This document shows positions 45,404 to 50,466 of a stretch of DNA of 50,466 nucleotides, piece by piece. This DNA comes from Campylobacteraceae bacterium (GTDB taxonomy: Bacteria > Campylobacterota > Campylobacteria > Campylobacterales > Sulfurovaceae), in the NCBI GenBank assembly GCA_027068975.1, contig JALXFN010000095.1:1-50466 (forward strand), in the 5' to 3' direction. Within the stretch, counting starts at the first letter, position 1. Every line of letters begins with the position of its first letter. The position numbers and the translations under genes were made by a program. Under the pieces are notes generated by a model that was not told the origin of the DNA, ran no database searches, and saw only the letters and a program-made list of their open reading frames with translations.

Positions 45404-47014
45404 ATGTTAGACATTCTCATAATCGGTTCAGGTGGGGCAGGACTTTCTGCTGCACTCTCAGCTAAACAACAAGGCTCAACTGTTTTGGTAGTAGGAAAAA
45501 GCTATCCAACAGCTTCACAAACCTCTATGGCTCAGGGGGGGATGAATGCTGCTTTAGGAAACGTCACCCCTGACTCTATTCAAGCTCATATTAATGATAC
45601 CATTAAGTCTGCTCATGGGCTTTGCAATGAAGAGATGGTTAAGCAGATGTGTGAAGATGCACCTTTTAGCATAGAGTGGTTAGAAAAGCTAGGTGTTCCC
45701 TTTGATAGAACTTCAGAGTCTAAAGTAGCCCAACGACAACTAGGTGGTGCTTCAAGTAAACGAGCTTGTTACGCCCAAGACTACACAGGTCTTAAAATTT
45801 TACATACCCTCTACGATAACTGCCTCAAAGAGAATATTGAGATGCTAGAGGAGCATCTACTTCTTAACCTCATCGTTGAAGAAAAAGTTGTTTTAGGAGC
45901 AACTTTTTTAGACATTGTCACAGGTGAAGTCAAAGAGATAAAAGCCAACGCAACCATTATCGCCACAGGTGGATATGGAGCTTTATATAAAAACTTTACC
46001 ACCAACTCAGAAGGTGCTACTGGTGATGGTATAGCAGCCGTTCTTCGTGCTGGTGGAACCATTAGTAATATGGAGTTTGTACAGTTTCACCCCACAGCAC
46101 TGAAAAGCTCTTCTACACTTATTAGTGAGAGTGCTAGAGGAGAAGGTGGATACCTTGTCAACACCAAAGGTGAACGTTTTATAGATGAACTGCTCCCACG
46201 TGATGTGGTGGCTCGTGCTATATTTGAGCAGATAAACAGTGGTGAAGAGGTATTTTTAGACATTCGACACTTAGGAGAAGAGAAGCTCCTACACCTTATG
46301 CCTCAAGAGGTTCACCTATGTAGACTACACGAAGGTGTAGACCCTATTACCGAACTTATTCCCATTAAACCTGTAGCCCACTACACCATGGGAGGAATAG
46401 ATGTTAATGAAAACTTAGAAGTGACAGGATTAAAAAACTGTTACGCCGTGGGTGAGTGTAGCAATGCTAAAATACACGGAGCTAACAGATTAGGAGGAAA
46501 CTCCCTCTTAGAGATTATAAGCCTCGGAAGATTGGCAGGAAATAATGCCGTAGGGTGTGATTGCCATCACACCGAAATAGAAAATACCCAACTACAACAA
46601 GACCAAGAGTACATAGATGGTCTATTTGAAGAGTACCCATACGAAAAAAACTTTTATGACATTCAAAACCAACTAGGAGTTGACTTTTACACTAAAGCAG
46701 GAATAGTCCGAGACAATACCCAACTCAACAACTTTTTAAATGAACTCAGAGTCATAAAAGCCGACCTTGAGGACATGGGTATAGGAGACAAAAATAGAGA
46801 AAACAACACAAACTTAGTGGACTTTCTAGAGTTTCAAAATCTCTTAGAAGTGGGAGAAGTTCTACTCGATGCTGCCCTTGTTCGAGACGAAAGCCGTGGA
46901 GCCCACTACAAAACAGCTTTTCCAAAAGAAGAGGATAAATTTTTCAAAGCCGATGCTCTCTACTGGATAGAAGAGAATGTATTACAAAACAGATTGGTAA
47001 AGGTGGTAAACTAA
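45404..47014 (+). CDS. Flavoprotein subunit, fumarate reductase/succinate dehydrogenase family
   Basis: A 536-residue FAD enzyme. The FAD-binding motif is ILIIGSGGAGLSAALSAKQQ at the start. Active-site regions are QFHPTALKSS, SESARGEGGYLVN, ELLPRDVVARAIF (catalytic arginine) and YAVGECSNAKIHGANRLGGN, with PVAHYTMGGIDVNENLEVTG. The segment TASQTSMAQGG has Gln where most fumarate reductases have the histidine that binds FAD covalently, so FAD is probably not covalently bound. No Tat signal is present, unlike the periplasmic MfrA of related bacteria, so it should act in the cytoplasm. L-aspartate oxidase (NadB) is similar in length and motif, but the next gene, one base on, is an SdhB-like subunit, which favours a reductase or dehydrogenase complex. 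There is no membrane subunit beside it. Confidence 0.83.
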   Translation: MLDILIIGSGGAGLSAALSAKQQGSTVLVVGKSYPTASQTSMAQGGMNAALGNVTPDSIQAHINDTIKSAHGLCNEEMVKQMCEDAPFSIEWLEKLGVPFDRTSESKVAQRQLGGASSKRACYAQDYTGLKILHTLYDNCLKENIEMLEEHLLLNLIVEEKVVLGATFLDIVTGEVKEIKANATIIATGGYGALYKNFTTNSEGATGDGIAAVLRAGGTISNMEFVQFHPTALKSSSTLISESARGEGGYLVNTKGERFIDELLPRDVVARAIFEQINSGEEVFLDIRHLGEEKLLHLMPQEVHLCRLHEGVDPITELIPIKPVAHYTMGGIDVNENLEVTGLKNCYAVGECSNAKIHGANRLGGNSLLEIISLGRLAGNNAVGCDCHHTEIENTQLQQDQEYIDGLFEEYPYEKNFYDIQNQLGVDFYTKAGIVRDNTQLNNFLNELRVIKADLEDMGIGDKNRENNTNLVDFLEFQNLLEVGEVLLDAALVRDESRGAHYKTAFPKEEDKFFKADALYWIEENVLQNRLVKVVN

Positions 47015-47015
47015 C

Positions 47016-47702
47016 ATGCAAATACAAATAAAAAGAAGCAATGAGTTAATAAGTTATGAAATTCCTTTTGAAAGCTCCACCCTACTCAAAGCACTCTACC
47101 ACATTAAAAATAGTGAAGACAACAGCCTTACCTTTAGCTCCAGTTGTCGTTCAGGGGTTTGTGGGACATGTGCTGTTAGAGTCAATGGAAAAGAGGTTTT
47201 AGCCTGTTCTTATAGCATTCAAGAGGGTGACTTAGTAGAACCCCTAGCCTACCATGAAGTCCAACGTGACCTAAAAGTAAACAAACAAAAGGTAAGAGAG
47301 ACACTAAGAACGGCTACGGCATGGCTACAAACTCCACAAGAAGCTCTCATAAATGAACAGCAGGTTCAACTTACAGCCAAACAGACCGACTGTATCTTAT
47401 GTGATTCATGTTACTCCTCTTGCCCTGTACTTGAAGTTAACCCTAACTTTATAGGACCTTTTGCCTTAACAAGAGCCTACCGTTACACAGCCGACCCAAG
47501 AGAAGGAAATATTCAAGCCATTGTAGATAATATCCAAAGTAACGGCATCTGGGACTGTACCCTCTGTGGAAACTGTACCGAAGCCTGTCCACAAGGCATA
47601 GACCCTAAAATGGACATTACCATGCTACGTGGAACAGCCAGTCAATTTGGCTACACCGACCCCAACTTTCAAGCTATGGATTTTGGGTTTGGTGGATTTT
47701 AG
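47016..47702 (+). CDS. Iron-sulfur subunit, SdhB/FrdB family, type E-like
   Basis: A 228-residue protein with an N-terminal plant-type [2Fe-2S] domain (CRSGVCGTCAVRVNG, then C in VLACSYS) and a C-terminal two-cluster domain. The first cluster is CILCDSCYSSCP. The second is CTLCGNCTEACP: it has a fourth cysteine where FrdB and SdhB usually have a non-cysteine residue, so a [4Fe-4S] in place of the normal [3Fe-4S] is expected, as reported for type E succinate:quinone oxidoreductases. It should pass electrons between the flavoprotein (one base upstream) and an unknown partner. The next gene is on the other strand. Confidence 0.88.
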   Translation: MQIQIKRSNELISYEIPFESSTLLKALYHIKNSEDNSLTFSSSCRSGVCGTCAVRVNGKEVLACSYSIQEGDLVEPLAYHEVQRDLKVNKQKVRETLRTATAWLQTPQEALINEQQVQLTAKQTDCILCDSCYSSCPVLEVNPNFIGPFALTRAYRYTADPREGNIQAIVDNIQSNGIWDCTLCGNCTEACPQGIDPKMDITMLRGTASQFGYTDPNFQAMDFGFGGF

Positions 47703-47719
47703 ATGATGAGTTAGGAGCA

Positions 47720-49939
47720 TTATTTTCTATAGGTTCCTGCTCGTCTATTGGTACATCCAAAAAGAACCAATGACTCATAAGCATCTACGGTTGCAGATGA
47801 TTTTCCCAGAGGGCTGTTATCGAATTTTTTACACCCCTCAAGATGGCTAAATACTTTATATGTAGAAGATGGATTAATAAGAACAACAGGAAGCGTACTA
47901 TCTTTGATAATTAGAGAATGTACATCGTATCCATCTTCTTTCCATTGAGAAAAGCTAACATTTGGTTTTAAACCATATCCATCTCTAATTTTAACATTGG
48001 TTCCCTTGTCTACTCGAATAGTATTTGAATCAGAACGTGTTAAGTATTTTTGTCCTTTATCATGAATCGTTTTATAGGTAAGCTTTTCTTTAGATAAAAT
48101 ATTATTATTTTCGATGTATACATTTTTTCTATCTCCTTCTCCCCTTATATCTCCCAAATAAATACTTGTATCATAAGGTAAAATCAAAGTATTCTCTTTT
48201 GCATTTATATCAAATCCACGGTTTATATAGAGACTTTTTGTCGCAGATATTACGGTATTGTTATACACATCTACATGAGAGGAGTCATTGTCTAAATAGA
48301 TACCCTCACCTAAAGCAAAACTTGTATCAACATCATTTGTAGCAGCATAGGAACCAGTACAGTTTTCTATAATATTATTTCTGATAATATCTCTTTCTAC
48401 TGCTCTTTTAGAATTTTCTATATTATGCATTTTATTCACGTATGCATAGATACATCCCCCATCATTTAATGCCAACAGTGCATTAGAAATATAATTGTTT
48501 TCTACAATCCTATCCCCATTAGATAACCATCTAAACCATGAGTTGGACAAAGAGATTCCATTGTAACCAACCCTATCAACTCTATTATTAAATACCTTCG
48601 CACCTGAACTATTCATTACAAAAATACCCGTTAACATATGTGCATCACCAAATGATAAAACATCATCATCAAGGGTAGAGGCTCCTATATCATGAATATA
48701 ATTACTATCAATAATTGCATTATCTGCAAATACTTTTATCCCTCCTGTTCTTGCATGATGGACACTATTTCCTCTAACAACAGTATCAGCAGGAAGACGC
48801 TCATATCTTTTATAAAAATCTCGCAAAGCAATACCCCAACCACTTACATAGGAGATAGTATTGTTTTTTACAATTAACGTATCCTCTTTACTTTTTCGTG
48901 TATCATTTTTTTTATCAATACCATTACCCCTAATTTTAGTAATTTTTAATCCACTAATTGTTACTTTTTTAGCTCCAGCATCAAGATATATACCATGCTC
49001 ACGACAGGCTACCGTTACATTTTTAGGTTCTGTACTAGACTTCAGATAAATTCTATTTTTATGCCAAGCCCACTCATCATCTGTATCTATTGCACCTAGT
49101 ACTTGTGTAAAAAAGACTTTAAATTGTGGGGTAATATTTTTACCATCAGATATAGCTTTCGATTCAAGATTAAGATAACCACCTTCGTAGCTTTTTACAC
49201 GCCTAGAAGCCAATCTCCATTGACTCATTCGTACATGAGCTATAGAGTCTATTATATCAGCATTTGTCATATTGAAATTCTCTAAAGAAAATTTAGATTT
49301 TGAGGGTGAATCTTTAACCGTAAGATATCCACTATTTGGATATCGTGAAGCACTTTTTTCCTCTCCATTTATAAACAGAGCTTGTACTCCACTCATCTTT
49401 ATAGATGGTTGCTCTTTTTCTTCTTTTTTACCATTTTTCTCTACCATAACCATTCTATCATGTACGTCTAACTCATCTATATTCATACATGGAGAGGGAG
49501 CATAATAGAGCCTTTTACTCTCATCATATTTCCAACCCACTACAGATTTTTCTCCTGTAAGCAGTACATTTTTTGCTCCATTGGCTGCTTTAATGGTAAT
49601 ATTCTTATTTAATTTTACACCAGCTTTATATGTACCATCTTCCATAAGTAAAGTTGCTCCAGATGTAGCAGCATCTACAGCTTCTTGTAGTTCTCTATAC
49701 TTTTTATTTGAGCCTTCTATATAAACTAATCCTTTCGTCTTATCATTATTTTTTGCTACTGCTACAACGGAGGAGATTGAGACTTCGTCTACTTTACTCT
49801 CTTCTATGCTCTCATCTTTATCTATATAAACTTTAGGTGCTGTATCTGCATTTAAAGAGTTAAACATAAAAAACATACCTCCTATACTAAGTAAAACAAT
49901 CGTAGTAAAGCCTATATCTTTAATTTTTTCTTTTTTCAT
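47720..49939 (-). CDS. Secreted parallel beta-helix protein
   Basis: A 739-residue protein with an N-terminal hydrophobic signal or anchor (DIGFTTIVLLSIGGMFFMF). A right-handed beta-helix follows, shown by repeated short strands and asparagine ladders such as NATRGNSIHH-like turns: VVRGNSVHHARTGGIKVFAD, AIIDSNYIHDIGASTLD, GAKVFNNRVDRVGYNGISLS and HVDVYNNTVISATKSLYINR. The first part (YRELQEAVDAATSGATLLME, then DGTYKAGVKLNKNITIKAAN) is the typical start of NosD/pectate-lyase-like helices. No catalytic set is identified. A polysaccharide-binding or -cleaving role is possible. The gene converges on the Fe-S subunit. Confidence 0.82.
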   Translation of the reverse strand: MKKEKIKDIGFTTIVLLSIGGMFFMFNSLNADTAPKVYIDKDESIEESKVDEVSISSVVAVAKNNDKTKGLVYIEGSNKKYRELQEAVDAATSGATLLMEDGTYKAGVKLNKNITIKAANGAKNVLLTGEKSVVGWKYDESKRLYYAPSPCMNIDELDVHDRMVMVEKNGKKEEKEQPSIKMSGVQALFINGEEKSASRYPNSGYLTVKDSPSKSKFSLENFNMTNADIIDSIAHVRMSQWRLASRRVKSYEGGYLNLESKAISDGKNITPQFKVFFTQVLGAIDTDDEWAWHKNRIYLKSSTEPKNVTVACREHGIYLDAGAKKVTISGLKITKIRGNGIDKKNDTRKSKEDTLIVKNNTISYVSGWGIALRDFYKRYERLPADTVVRGNSVHHARTGGIKVFADNAIIDSNYIHDIGASTLDDDVLSFGDAHMLTGIFVMNSSGAKVFNNRVDRVGYNGISLSNSWFRWLSNGDRIVENNYISNALLALNDGGCIYAYVNKMHNIENSKRAVERDIIRNNIIENCTGSYAATNDVDTSFALGEGIYLDNDSSHVDVYNNTVISATKSLYINRGFDINAKENTLILPYDTSIYLGDIRGEGDRKNVYIENNNILSKEKLTYKTIHDKGQKYLTRSDSNTIRVDKGTNVKIRDGYGLKPNVSFSQWKEDGYDVHSLIIKDSTLPVVLINPSSTYKVFSHLEGCKKFDNSPLGKSSATVDAYESLVLFGCTNRRAGTYRK

Positions 49940-50068
49940 TTATCAAACCTTTTTAGAAAAACCATGATTTTGGTTTTCAAGATTTTATTATAGCAGTAGA
50001 AATTCAAATATCTATGGATAGTAATTGATTTTATGAAATTTTAAATGATTGATTTTTTGGGAGTAGAC

Positions 50069-50095
50069 CTCTTCTTTAAATTTTTTAAAGAAGAG
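50069..50095. terminator. Long perfect hairpin after the 78-residue gene
   Basis: CTCTTCTTTAAA, loop TTT, TTTAAAGAAGAG: a perfect 12-bp stem, 29 bases beyond the stop of the gene to its right. No strong T run follows on the reverse strand, so it may protect the RNA end or act as a weak terminator. Confidence 0.6.
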
Positions 50096-50123
50096 ATTAG
50101 TAAGATATAATTTTCAACTATTT

Positions 50124-50360
50124 CTAAAGAGATTCAGCCAATTCATCTTTAAGAAAAAAAGTACCTAAGAGTGAAGTGAGTACAAACATGTACACTATAC
50201 TTTCATTACCAAACGAGACTTCAACTTCCTCTTTTTCTATAAGACTTTGAGCTTTTACGACTTCTCCACTATTTGCTTGTATACTATCTTCAACCATAGA
50301 ACCATTCGCAAAAAGAAATGTATGAAAAACAAAAAGAAAACCTAATATTTTTAATAACAT
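50124..50360 (-). CDS. Small exported membrane protein
   Basis: A 78-residue protein with a signal-like N-terminus (MLLKILGFLFVFHTFLFANG), an acidic middle (SLIEKEEVEVSFGNE) and a second hydrophobic segment (SIVYMFVLTSLLGTFFLKDE). AAAGGA lies six bases before the ATG. It is upstream of the beta-helix gene on the same strand, separated by 184 bases and a hairpin. I do not recognise a family. Confidence 0.7.
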   Translation of the reverse strand: MLLKILGFLFVFHTFLFANGSMVEDSIQANSGEVVKAQSLIEKEEVEVSFGNESIVYMFVLTSLLGTFFLKDELAESL

Positions 50361-50466
50361 TTTCTATTCCTTTATTTTTTTTTAATAAATATATTATATT
50401 AAATATAAAATATTTATTTTATTAAAAAGGTTTAATAATCGTAAAAAAACTTACTTTGTGCTAAAA

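Noticed and set aside
45404-47014. Calling the flavoprotein nadB
   Set aside because: Length and the missing His fit NadB, but the adjoining SdhB-like gene one base downstream argues for an electron-transfer complex; kept as an alternative only.

Overview
The window looks like a chromosomal segment of a low-GC member of the Campylobacterota (Epsilonproteobacteria), probably a Sulfurovum/Sulfurimonas-like marine lineage. This is judged from protein style only and no database search was run. Supporting signs are an L16 start of the Campylobacter type ([11 protein letters not shown]), an epsilon-type AddA/AddB helicase-nuclease pair, a Campylobacterota-style porin, and promoters with clear TATAAT boxes but weak -35 elements.

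Layout. 1-4508 (minus) is the S10 ribosomal operon rpsJ-rplC-rplD-rplW-rplB-rpsS-rplV-rpsC-rplP-rpmC, cut at the window edge inside rpmC. 4.7-10.1 kb holds an orphan ATPase, the SRP RNA gene, tRNA-Ser(GGA), a DUF808/YedI membrane protein, a YgjP-type metallopeptidase with a small zinc-ribbon membrane protein, and ligA. 10.3-14.4 kb holds a GTG-initiated porin, a four-tRNA array (Gly-Leu-Cys-Ser, read leftward) and ilvD. 14.5-19.6 kb is envelope-related: a secreted GDPD-like barrel with two carbohydrate-binding-like modules, a three-gene DUF4178/zinc-ribbon membrane cluster, a cysteine-rich lipoprotein and a small outer-membrane barrel. 19.66-28.53 kb is one gene for a 2956-residue secreted protein built of thrombospondin-type-3 calcium repeats and about 104-residue Ig/cadherin-like repeats, with a perfect 758-bp internal duplication. 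28.8-29.7 kb is rplM-rpsI. 29.8-38.0 kb contains a Fic protein, addA, a foldback mobile-element relic, a degenerate metallo-beta-lactamase/thioredoxin fusion that seems to start at ATT, and addB. 38.1-42.3 kb holds a DUF4153 membrane protein, a D-2-hydroxyacid dehydrogenase and an AT-rich patch with a DUF5672 glycosyltransferase. 42.5-45.3 kb is a compact stress-like cluster: Crp/Fnr regulator, YfdX, a DUF1931 histone-fold protein and HdeD. 45.4-47.7 kb encodes a flavoprotein/iron-sulfur pair of the fumarate reductase/succinate dehydrogenase superfamily with no membrane subunit beside it. 47.7-50.4 kb holds a secreted beta-helix protein and a small membrane protein.

How the parts relate. The ribosomal, tRNA, SRP, ligA, ilvD and addAB genes are housekeeping. 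Accessory genes sit between them and are mostly envelope or stress functions. The strongest candidates for something under-described are the regulator-YfdX-histone-HdeD cluster, the giant calcium-repeat protein with its adjoining barrel, the pseudo-metallo-beta-lactamase/thioredoxin protein, and the orphan flavoprotein/Fe-S pair with unusual cofactor ligands. Short palindromic repeats recur in the gaps between genes, and one 164-bp element with 20-bp terminal inverted repeats folds back along its whole length.
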